From UBA2798 sp046289975 (lineage in GTDB: Bacteria > Bacteroidota > Bacteroidia > Flavobacteriales_D > UBA2798), in the NCBI GenBank assembly GCA_046289975.1, contig JBKBUQ010000088.1, forward strand, positions 1 through 12,014: a stretch of 12,014 bases of DNA, written 5' to 3'. The notes under the pieces were generated by a model that saw only the letters and a program-made list of their open reading frames with translations, did not search any database and was not told the DNA's origin. Every line of letters begins with the position of its first letter. Within the stretch, counting starts at the first letter, position 1. Position numbers and translations under genes: made by a program. Of this stretch, positions 1 through 6,274 are shown piece after piece.

Positions 1-357
1 GGTTTGCGCCGGAGAGTAGAGATCGCCTCAAGGTATCAACGTGAATTAGCAGGACTCCCCGTTAAACTTCCTCATCATGAGAAAAATGTTGGTCATGCTT
101 GGCATTTATATGTCATCAGAACAAAGAAAAGGAAAGAGTTGTTCGATTTCCTAAGGGAAAAGAATGTTTTTTGTCAGGTGCATTACATTCCTGTTCATTT
201 GATGCCTTATTACCGTGATATTGGCCACAAGAAAGGCGAATGTCCGCATGCAGAGTCGTATTACGAACAATGTTTAAGTCTTCCAATGTTCCCCTCGCTT
301 ACCGATGTAGAACAGGAGTTGGTTATATCCTTAATCAAGCAGTTTTATAATGCCTGA
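1..357 (+). CDS. pseC: PseC-type UDP-4-amino-sugar aminotransferase, C-terminal part (5' cut by window edge)
   Basis: This is the last 118 codons of a DegT/DnrJ/EryC1/StrS family PLP aminotransferase; the frame is open to base 1, so the start and the PLP-binding lysine lie outside. PseC transfers an amino group from glutamate to C4 of the UDP-4-keto-6-deoxy-AltNAc made by PseB, in the cytoplasm. The visible part carries the typical PseC ending: AWHLYVIR, then QVHYIPVHLMPYYR, a short GHKKGECP loop, AESYYEQCLSLPMFPSLTD and a final helix. The VHYIPVH...PYY stretch is more characteristic of PseC/SpsC than of other sugar aminotransferases. The family is usually about 380 residues, so roughly 30% is seen. 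The gene overlaps the next one by 8 bases (the ATG at 350 lies inside its last codons), which implies translational coupling. A TTG at base 4 is not the real start. The PseC call also fits the PseI gene downstream. Confidence 0.88.
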   Translation, partial: GLRRRVEIASRYQRELAGLPVKLPHHEKNVGHAWHLYVIRTKKRKELFDFLREKNVFCQVHYIPVHLMPYYRDIGHKKGECPHAESYYEQCLSLPMFPSLTDVEQELVISLIKQFYNA

Positions 358-1081
358 GAAAAGAATTGGAATAATTACTCAGGCCAGAATGACGAGTACT
401 CGGTTGCCTGGTAAAATTCTTCTTGATGCTGCAAATGTTCCGTTATTAAAATACCACACCGATCGACTTAGAATTTCAGGGTTACCGGTAATTGTTGCAA
501 CAACAACAAACATGGAAGATGACCCCGTTGTTGCTTTTTGTGAAAAGGAAGGCTTGCCTTTTTACAGAGGAAGTGAATACGATGTGTTGAGCAGGTTTTA
601 TTATGCAGCTATTGAAAATAATCTTGATGTAGTTGTTAGAGTGACATCAGATTGTCCTCTTATTGATGGAGGTTTGATTTTAGAAGGAGTGCAAAATTTT
701 CTCACTCTGGGAGATGGGAGATTTTACTTGGCAAATGGAGTGAAGCGCACCTACCCAAGAGGATTTGATTTCGAAGTTTTTTCTTTTGAACTACTTAAAG
801 AGGCTTTCGTCAAGGGAATATCACCTGCAGAAAGAGAACACGTTACTCCCTACTTTTACTCCAATCCTGAATCGAATGTTGAAGTAATTCCATTTGTAAA
901 CGATATCGATTATAGTAGGTTTAGGATTACTCTGGATACACCTGAAGATTACGAATTAATCCGATTGTTAATAGAAAGGTTTCATTGTGACGAAATGGAT
1001 TATAAGGAAATAATTAATGTAATGTGCGATCATCCGGAGTTGGAAAAAATCAATGCTCACATAGAACAGAAAAAGCTTTGA
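350..1081 (+). CDS. SpsF-type cytidylyltransferase (probable CMP-nonulosonate synthetase)
   Basis: A 243-residue cytoplasmic nucleotidyltransferase of the SpsF/CMP-KDO synthetase-like family (COG1861). Seen in order: the nucleotide-binding loop QARMTSTRLPGK (11-22), the RVTSDCPLID acidic motif (97-106), YPRGFDFEVFS (135-145), EREHVTPYFY (161-170) and RITLDTPEDY (192-201). All are family hallmarks and the length is normal. The expected role is to activate the pseudaminic-type sugar made by the downstream synthase with CTP, giving the CMP-sugar used by glycosyltransferases. This is the branch found in Bacillus sps operons, not the PseF/NeuA-like branch of Campylobacter, so I leave the symbol empty. 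The start ATG at 350 overlaps the aminotransferase stop and no other start fits better. Substrate specificity is inferred only from the neighbours. Confidence 0.85.
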   Translation: MPEKRIGIITQARMTSTRLPGKILLDAANVPLLKYHTDRLRISGLPVIVATTTNMEDDPVVAFCEKEGLPFYRGSEYDVLSRFYYAAIENNLDVVVRVTSDCPLIDGGLILEGVQNFLTLGDGRFYLANGVKRTYPRGFDFEVFSFELLKEAFVKGISPAEREHVTPYFYSNPESNVEVIPFVNDIDYSRFRITLDTPEDYELIRLLIERFHCDEMDYKEIINVMCDHPELEKINAHIEQKKL

Positions 1082-1084
1082 TAG

Positions 1085-1978
1085 ATGTCTAAACGTGAAT
1101 TATTAGTACGAAATGATTTGGGATTTTTCGAGGTAAAAGAAAAACCTGATACAATCGAATTGGAAGAATATTATTCCAAGAAGTATTATCAAAGCAGCCA
1201 GGGAAATTATCGTTCCGGTTACTCTGATGAAGAGTTGAACTATTTTGAAGCCAAAAACGAACAGCGTTTTCTCCTTGCAGAGACGTTTGCCAAAAAGAAA
1301 AACAATTCGTTTTTGGATGTTGGTTGCGGAGAAGGTTTTTTACTAGACCATTACAGAAAAAAGGGTTGGAATGTTCTTGGCCTCGATTATAGCTCATTTG
1401 GATGCGAAAAAATGTGTCCGGAGAGTTTACCTTTTTTAAGAGTTGGTGATATTTACAAAAACCTTGACGAACTACTTCAATCCGGTAATACCTTTGATGT
1501 TATTAGTCTTACAAATGTTTTGGAGCATGTAGTGGATCCTGCTTACATGTTAAGTGTAATCCATAAGATTGCTCATGATGGATCGGTTTTAGTAATTACT
1601 GTTCCGAATGATTTTTCATTTTATCAGGAGTTTTTGCTTGAGGAAAAGTTAATCCCTGATGAATTTTGGATTGCTTTACCTGATCATCTGTCCTATTTTG
1701 ATAAGGACTCTCTTTCTGCGTTGTGTTTTTCCACAGGATGGAATAAGGCGGATATGATTGCTGATTTTCCAATTGATTTATTCCTGGCAAATCAACACTC
1801 TAATTATGTGATCGATCGATCAAAAGGAAAAGAAGCGCACAAGGTCAGGGTCAAGTTGGAGAATCTTTTTCATTCAATTTCACCTGAAAAAACAAACTCC
1901 TTTTATCGTTCCATGGCAGAATTAGGTTTTGGACGCCAAATAACCGGGTTCTTCACTGTAAAAGCTGTTGCAAAATGA
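1085..1978 (+). CDS. Class I SAM-dependent methyltransferase
   Basis: A 297-residue protein with a Rossmann-type methyltransferase core (Methyltransf_11/23 type). Motif I is FLDVGCGEG (76-84); the acidic end of strand beta-2 is GLDYS (99-103), and a DVISLTNVLEHVVDP stretch (138-152) is motif IV/post-II with the common LEH. About 75 residues precede the core and about 110 follow it; the tail contains LPDHLSYFDKDSL (198-210), often seen in methyltransferases of O-antigen and sugar clusters. There is no signal peptide or membrane segment. It starts 3 bases after the previous stop and its own stop overlaps the next ATG (ATGA at 1975). Position suggests O- or N-methylation of the nonulosonic acid or another sugar of the same glycan, but the acceptor cannot be read from the sequence. 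Confidence 0.85.
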   Translation: MSKRELLVRNDLGFFEVKEKPDTIELEEYYSKKYYQSSQGNYRSGYSDEELNYFEAKNEQRFLLAETFAKKKNNSFLDVGCGEGFLLDHYRKKGWNVLGLDYSSFGCEKMCPESLPFLRVGDIYKNLDELLQSGNTFDVISLTNVLEHVVDPAYMLSVIHKIAHDGSVLVITVPNDFSFYQEFLLEEKLIPDEFWIALPDHLSYFDKDSLSALCFSTGWNKADMIADFPIDLFLANQHSNYVIDRSKGKEAHKVRVKLENLFHSISPEKTNSFYRSMAELGFGRQITGFFTVKAVAK

Positions 1979-2541
1979 AGAGAGAATATAGTTGTTGGAA
2001 AGAGTCGGTGGTGAAAATAGACGATTATTCTCTCCGTCCGATCCAGGATGAAGATATTGAGTCAATTCGGATATGGAGGAATGCACAATTGGATGTATTG
2101 CGCCAAAAAAACCCAATTACTACAGAGCAACAAACAATGTATTTTGAAAGGCATATTTGGCCAAGTACGAAGTTGTTGCAGCCCTCAAACATTCTGGTAT
2201 CTTTTTTTTACAAGGACAATTTGATTGGTTATGGTGGCCTGGTACATATATCCTGGCAGGATTTGAGAGCAGAAATGTCATTTTTACTTGATCCTAAATA
2301 CACTAACGATAAGGAAAAATATAGCGATTTGTTTTCTGTTTATATCGCCCTATTGAAGAAGATGGCTTTTGAACAATTGGGGTTTCACCGATTATTTACA
2401 GAGACATTTGAAATCAGAAATCATCATATTTCTGTATTGGAGAAAAATGGTTTTATACGTGAGGGACTGATGAAAGATCATGTAATTATTTCAGGTGAGT
2501 ATGTTAACTCTATCATTCACGGTTCAATAAATTCTAAATAA
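1975..2541 (+). CDS. PseH/SpsD-like GNAT N-acetyltransferase
   Basis: A 188-residue GNAT acetyltransferase of the RimJ/RimL-like type used in nonulosonic acid pathways. The N-terminus shows LRPIQDEDIESIRIWRN (20-36), then PITTEQQ (47-53), the GYGGLVHISW strand (85-94) and the C-terminal EIRNHHISVLEKNGFIREG (146-164), the usual acetyl-CoA-contacting end of this group. Likely role: acetylation of the 4-amino group made by PseC, using acetyl-CoA. Another acyl group is possible, especially since an ATP-grasp ligase follows. The ATG at 1975 overlaps the methyltransferase TGA by 4 bases and has no Shine-Dalgarno. A GTG at 2008 or 2011 with GGAAAG upstream (about 1996) would remove 11-12 poorly conserved residues, so the start is uncertain. 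An uninterrupted run of eight T lies at 2202-2209. Confidence 0.82.
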   Translation: MKREYSCWKESVVKIDDYSLRPIQDEDIESIRIWRNAQLDVLRQKNPITTEQQTMYFERHIWPSTKLLQPSNILVSFFYKDNLIGYGGLVHISWQDLRAEMSFLLDPKYTNDKEKYSDLFSVYIALLKKMAFEQLGFHRLFTETFEIRNHHISVLEKNGFIREGLMKDHVIISGEYVNSIIHGSINSK

Positions 2542-2542
2542 G

Positions 2543-4450
2543 ATGTTAAAGGGAAAAAGAGTTTTTGTTAGTGGCGGAGCCGGGGTAATTGGCCGTGAAA
2601 TGATTCCCCGTTTATTGTCATATGGTGCTGAAGTATTTGTTGGCGATTTAAAGCCTTGTCCTTCAAATTTCACAGGGAGTATCATTTACCGTCAGGGCGA
2701 TTTAAATTATTTGGAGGCATCCGAAATTGAAGCATTTGGTCCGGAAATATTCATACACCTTGCCGCAACTTTTGAACGTTCAACCGAATCATATGCATTC
2801 TGGCACGAGAACTTTTGGCATAATGTACGATTAAGCAATTATCTGATGACGCTTGTCAAGGATCTTCCTTCACTTAAAAAAGTTGTATTTGCTTCAAGTT
2901 ATCTGATTTATGATCCACGTCTCTATAATTTTGATGCGGCTCAGGAAAGACCATTCAGTCTGAAGGAAACAGATCCAATTTATCCTAGGAATCTGACAGG
3001 AATGGCAAAACTTGCTCATGAAATTGAATTGCGATTTATTGATGAATTTAGGTCAGATCAATTCGCGACTGTATTAACTAGGATTTACCGTGGATACGGA
3101 AGAAATTCGCGTGATGTAATTTCACGGTGGATTAGAAGTTTGTTGGCGGATGAGCAAATTACGGTTTTCAGAAAAGAAGGAATCTTCGATTATATTTATG
3201 CAGCAGATACAGCCGAAGGTTTAATTCGCCTTGCTGCTGCAACAAATACAAGTGGAATAATTAATCTTGGGACAGGTAAGTCACGCAAGGTAGAGGAGGT
3301 GATTGATGTATTGCGAAAGTACTTCCCTGCTATGAAGGTTTTAGAAGGAGATTCTGATATACCTTACGAAGCATCGCAGGCAGACATAACTTTATTAAAA
3401 CAGAAAATCGCTTGGTCACCGGAATACGATATTGAAAAGGCAATTCCTGAAATAATCGCTTTTGAAAAATCACGCGCTGAAATAGAAAAACCATTGGTAA
3501 CCGGAAATATTTTGGTGACCAGTGCATCGAGAAAAGTGCCATTAATGAAGGCGATGAAAAAAGCAGCAGCTAAATTAAATCCTTCAATAAAAGTTATTGC
3601 CGGTGATATGAACACAGATGTTCTCGCCGGATTTGTTGCTGATGGGGTGTTTGCGATGCCCAGAACTACACCGGAGAATGTTGGTGCAATTGTTTCCTGG
3701 TGTAAGGAAAATAATGTGCAATTTATTGTACCGACCCGTGATGGCGAATTGCTTTTTTGGGCAAATCACAAAGATTTGTTTTTAAAGCAAAACATTCATG
3801 TTATGATTTCTTCACCAAGCGCTGTCGAAGTATGCCTCGATAAATTATTGTTCGCCGAGTATTGCCTTACTAACGAAATTCCGGCTATTCCTACTTATTC
3901 AAATGTGGAGAATTGTCCGGGTGACCTTCTGGTCGTTAAAGAACGTTGGGGTGCGGGTTCAATTTCTATTGGAATAGGATTAACGAAATCACAGAGCCAA
4001 GAACATGCCGCCGGCTTAGATGAAGCTATTTTTCAACCGATGATAAAAGGTGTTGAGTTCAGTGTTGATGCTTATGTTACCCTGAAAAGTGATGTAAAAG
4101 GTTTGGTGATTCGAAAAAGAGAACGCGTTGTAAACGGTGAATCGCAAATTACCTGTACCGTAAATGATGATATATTGAATGATAAGTTCAGGTCGATCAT
4201 AGAAAAATTAAATGTTTACGGACATATTATTTTGCAAGCTATTATCGACGATAAAAATGAAATCAATATAATTGAATGCAACTGTAGGTTTGGTGGTGCA
4301 TCAACTCTTGGGTTGAGAGCAGGACTAGATTCATTTTATTGGTTTTTACTTGAAGCTTCAGGAGTTTCTATCGAAAACTATCATTTTATTCCGGCGAAAA
4401 CTTCTATTCGTCAGGTTCGTGTTCCTTCAGATTTGTATTTTATTTCATAA
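2543..4450 (+). CDS. Fusion of an SDR/NAD-epimerase-like domain and an ATP-grasp ligase
   Basis: A 635-residue two-domain cytoplasmic protein. Residues 1-310 are an extended SDR (epimerase/dehydratase) fold: GGAGVIG dinucleotide loop (11-17), acidic DL after beta-2 (35-36), HLAAT (72-76), FASSYLIYD (116-124) and NLGTGKSRKV (241-250). The usual catalytic YxxxK reads TGMAK (152-156): Lys156 is kept but Tyr is Thr152 (ACA at 2996-2998). Residues 320-635 are an ATP-grasp unit of carbamoyl-phosphate-synthase/PylC-like type: a pre-ATP-grasp domain starting NILVTSASRK (322-331), ATP-binding VVKERWGAGSIS (464-475), GVEFSVDAY (503-511) and the metal-binding IIECNCRFGG (576-585), with Glu578 and Asn580. 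ATP-grasp enzymes of this type join a carboxylate to an amine through an acyl phosphate, so ligation of an amino acid or acyl group to an aminosugar is a fair guess. The substrate is unknown. It sits 1 base after the GNAT and 2 before the HAD gene. Confidence 0.85.
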   Translation: MLKGKRVFVSGGAGVIGREMIPRLLSYGAEVFVGDLKPCPSNFTGSIIYRQGDLNYLEASEIEAFGPEIFIHLAATFERSTESYAFWHENFWHNVRLSNYLMTLVKDLPSLKKVVFASSYLIYDPRLYNFDAAQERPFSLKETDPIYPRNLTGMAKLAHEIELRFIDEFRSDQFATVLTRIYRGYGRNSRDVISRWIRSLLADEQITVFRKEGIFDYIYAADTAEGLIRLAAATNTSGIINLGTGKSRKVEEVIDVLRKYFPAMKVLEGDSDIPYEASQADITLLKQKIAWSPEYDIEKAIPEIIAFEKSRAEIEKPLVTGNILVTSASRKVPLMKAMKKAAAKLNPSIKVIAGDMNTDVLAGFVADGVFAMPRTTPENVGAIVSWCKENNVQFIVPTRDGELLFWANHKDLFLKQNIHVMISSPSAVEVCLDKLLFAEYCLTNEIPAIPTYSNVENCPGDLLVVKERWGAGSISIGIGLTKSQSQEHAAGLDEAIFQPMIKGVEFSVDAYVTLKSDVKGLVIRKRERVVNGESQITCTVNDDILNDKFRSIIEKLNVYGHIILQAIIDDKNEINIIECNCRFGGASTLGLRAGLDSFYWFLLEASGVSIENYHFIPAKTSIRQVRVPSDLYFIS

Positions 4451-4452
4451 AT

Positions 4453-5121
4453 ATGAATGGAATAAAAGTTATTGTTTTTGATCTGGACGATACCTTGTAT
4501 CCTGAAATCACATATGTGCACAGCGGATTTAAGGCTGTTGCAAAATTTCTTGCGGGAGAATATCGCTTGTCCTCATCAAAAATTTATAAGGAGTTTATTC
4601 TTGTATTGGAGAAGGAGGGTAGAGGGAAAGTTTTTGATGTTGTACTCAAAAACAACGCAATTTACAGCAAGACGCTTGTCAGAAAATGTTTGAGTGTTTA
4701 CAGAAACCATTATCCTGAGATACATTTATTTCCCGGGGTAAAAAAAATGCTGAAATCATTAAAGTCGTATAGGTTATTTATAGTGACTGATGGAAATAAG
4801 CATGTGCAGGCAAAAAAAATAGATGCTTTGGGCCTGAATAGTTATGTGGAACATGCCTATATTACATACAGGTATGGGACAAAAAACATGAAACCCTCTG
4901 TTTATTGTTTCGAGCTGATTGCAAAAAGAACTAATACTTCCTTTCCTGAAATGGTTTATATTGGAGATAACCCAAAGAAAGATTTTGTCAATATCAGGAA
5001 GGCTGGAATGAATACAGTGCGGGTATTGCAAGGCGAATATGCCGGTTTAAAAGCGCCAAGTGATTTTGATGCAGAATATACTTTAAATACTATTAATGAA
5101 TTTGTTGATCTTTTAAAATAA
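4453..5121 (+). CDS. HAD-superfamily hydrolase, YjjG/NANP-like phosphatase type
   Basis: A 222-residue soluble HAD hydrolase (COG1011-like, subfamily I cap). All four motifs are present: FDLDDTLYPE (9-18) with nucleophile Asp10 and acid/base Asp12; FIVTDGN (109-115) with Thr112; MKPS (146-149) with Lys147; and YIGDNPKKD (169-177) with Asp172 and Asp177. It should therefore be an active Mg-dependent phosphohydrolase. The helical cap lies at roughly 17-95. The gene begins 2 bases after the SDR/ATP-grasp fusion, so the two are probably made together. Sialic acid pathways with phosphorylated intermediates use a HAD phosphatase of this class, but a pseudaminic acid route has 6-deoxy intermediates with no such phosphate. 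The natural substrate here is thus not obvious. It is not a plausible structural replacement for PseG. Confidence 0.85.
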   Translation: MNGIKVIVFDLDDTLYPEITYVHSGFKAVAKFLAGEYRLSSSKIYKEFILVLEKEGRGKVFDVVLKNNAIYSKTLVRKCLSVYRNHYPEIHLFPGVKKMLKSLKSYRLFIVTDGNKHVQAKKIDALGLNSYVEHAYITYRYGTKNMKPSVYCFELIAKRTNTSFPEMVYIGDNPKKDFVNIRKAGMNTVRVLQGEYAGLKAPSDFDAEYTLNTINEFVDLLK

Positions 5122-5140
5122 CCTTGTAATAAATTGTAAT

Positions 5141-6181
5141 ATGAAATTTGAAATTGCAGGTGTTCCTATTGGACTTTCTAACTGCCCCTTCATCATTGCC
5201 GAGATGTCCGGGAACCATAATCATTCCCTTGAGCGCGCTCTGGCTATTGTTGATGCTGCTGTAGATACCGGTGCACAGGCAATTAAACTGCAGACCTATA
5301 CTGCTGATACCATCACTATGAAGGGTGTACATACCATCAGTGAGAAAAGCTCGCTTTGGTACGGTAAAGAGTTGCATCAACTCTACAAGGATGCCTATAC
5401 TCCCTGGGAATGGCACAAGCCTATTATGGATTATGCTAAGAAAAAGGGAATCATTTGTTTTAGCTCTCCATTTGATGAAACTGCAGTCGATTTTCTGGAG
5501 GAATTAAATGTACCGGCCTACAAGATTGCTTCTTTTGAAAATACGCATCATCCACTTCTTAAAAAAGTTGCGCGTACCGGCAAACCGGTAATTATGTCAA
5601 CAGGTGTTGCCTCCCTTGATGATATCCAGGAATCAATCGAAGTTCTTCGCAGCGCAGGATGTAAACAACTGGTGATATTGAAATGCACAAGCACCTATCC
5701 TGCAAGTCCCGAAAATACCAATATTTTGACAATTCCCGATATGAGAAAACGCTTCGGAATAGAAGTAGGATTGTCGGATCATACGATGGGTATTGGCGTC
5801 TCAATCGGTGCTGTTGCACTTGGTGCTGTGGTTATTGAAAAACATTTCACCTTGTCGCGTGCAGATGGTGGTGTTGATTCGGCCTTCTCCATGGAACCGC
5901 ATGAAATGAAAAGTCTGGTAGAAGAATCAGAACGTGTTTGGCTGGCATTAGGTAAGGTTTCCTATGAACTCACAGAAGCTGAAAAACCCAGCCTGCAGTA
6001 TAAGCGATCAATTTATGTGTCGGGCGACATTAAAGCGGGTGAGGTGTTTACAGGAAATAATTTAAAAGTTATTCGTCCGGCAAATGGATTGCATCCGCGT
6101 TATTACGAGCAAGTGATCGGTAAAACGGCCACACGAGACCTTATGGCAGGTACTCCGCTTGCGCCGGATATGGTGGATTAA
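5141..6181 (+). CDS. pseI: Pseudaminic acid synthase (NeuB family)
   Basis: A 346-residue NeuB-family enzyme of normal length. It condenses phosphoenolpyruvate with a 6-carbon diacetamido-trideoxy sugar to give the 9-carbon nonulosonic acid. Seen: IIAEMSGNHNHS (18-29), KLQTY (49-53), SSPFDE (108-113), YKIASFE (127-133), STGVAS (153-158), CTSTYPA (182-188), LSDHT (211-215) and VIEKHF (231-236). His213 and His235 match the metal-binding histidines of NeuB. Residues from about 285 form the C-terminal SAF (antifreeze-like) domain: KRSIY, IKAGE and IRPANGLHP, where Arg312 is the likely substrate-binding Arg of this domain. The RADGGVDSAFSMEPHEM stretch (240-256) and GLHP favour PseI over sialic or legionaminic synthases, and the PseC gene agrees. 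It starts 19 bases after the HAD gene with no strong Shine-Dalgarno. By eye its first part is richer in GC than the genes before it (one 60-base line counts 33 G/C). Confidence 0.92.
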   Translation: MKFEIAGVPIGLSNCPFIIAEMSGNHNHSLERALAIVDAAVDTGAQAIKLQTYTADTITMKGVHTISEKSSLWYGKELHQLYKDAYTPWEWHKPIMDYAKKKGIICFSSPFDETAVDFLEELNVPAYKIASFENTHHPLLKKVARTGKPVIMSTGVASLDDIQESIEVLRSAGCKQLVILKCTSTYPASPENTNILTIPDMRKRFGIEVGLSDHTMGIGVSIGAVALGAVVIEKHFTLSRADGGVDSAFSMEPHEMKSLVEESERVWLALGKVSYELTEAEKPSLQYKRSIYVSGDIKAGEVFTGNNLKVIRPANGLHPRYYEQVIGKTATRDLMAGTPLAPDMVD

Positions 6182-6274
6182 AGCATGCTTCTTAAAAAAT
6201 CCTAACACTGCATTGTCGGGATAAGATTCTGCTCCAAATCCTGTTATTGGGAGAATATCTTTAGTTTTACTTCT
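6182..6274. other. 93-base intergenic gap between pseI and the flippase gene
   Basis: This is the largest gap between genes in the window. It starts with a perfect 10-base palindrome, AAGCATGCTT (6181-6190), which has no loop or T-tract and so is not a convincing terminator. A TAtcTTTa sequence at 6256-6263 resembles the Bacteroidota -7 box (TAnnTTTG) but lacks the final G, has no TTG element at the right distance, and sits too close to the ATG at 6275. I see no ORF or RNA structure here. Read-through from pseI into the flippase gene is plausible. Confidence 0.5.

Noticed and set aside
2202..2209. T8 run in the GNAT gene as a phase-variation tract
   Set aside because: The frame is intact, it encodes ordinary residues (Ser-Phe-Phe-Tyr), and runs of this length are common in AT-rich genes. 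No other sign of phase variation is present.
4453..5121. HAD protein as a direct substitute for PseG
   Set aside because: PseG uses a glycosyltransferase-like fold to hydrolyse the sugar-UDP bond; a HAD enzyme with intact phosphatase motifs would normally attack a phosphate monoester, so there is no support for this.
5093..5416. 107-codon minus-strand open frame across the HAD/pseI junction
   Set aside because: It lies opposite two well-supported genes and its translation shows no motif or family character.
5141..6181. Sialic acid (NeuB) or legionaminic acid synthase as the call for this gene
   Set aside because: Several motifs (VDSAFSMEPHEM, RPANGLHP) and the adjacent PseC-type aminotransferase fit pseudaminic acid synthase better; no NeuC-like epimerase is seen.
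6181..6190. Perfect palindrome AAGCATGCTT at the end of pseI as a terminator or operator
   Set aside because: It has no loop, low GC and no T-tract, and a 10-base palindrome is expected by chance on this scale; the matching does not extend beyond 10 bases.
6256..6263. TAtcTTTa as a Bacteroidota -7 promoter box for the flippase gene
   Set aside because: It lacks the last G, has no TTG element about 19 bases upstream and lies only 11 bases before the ATG.
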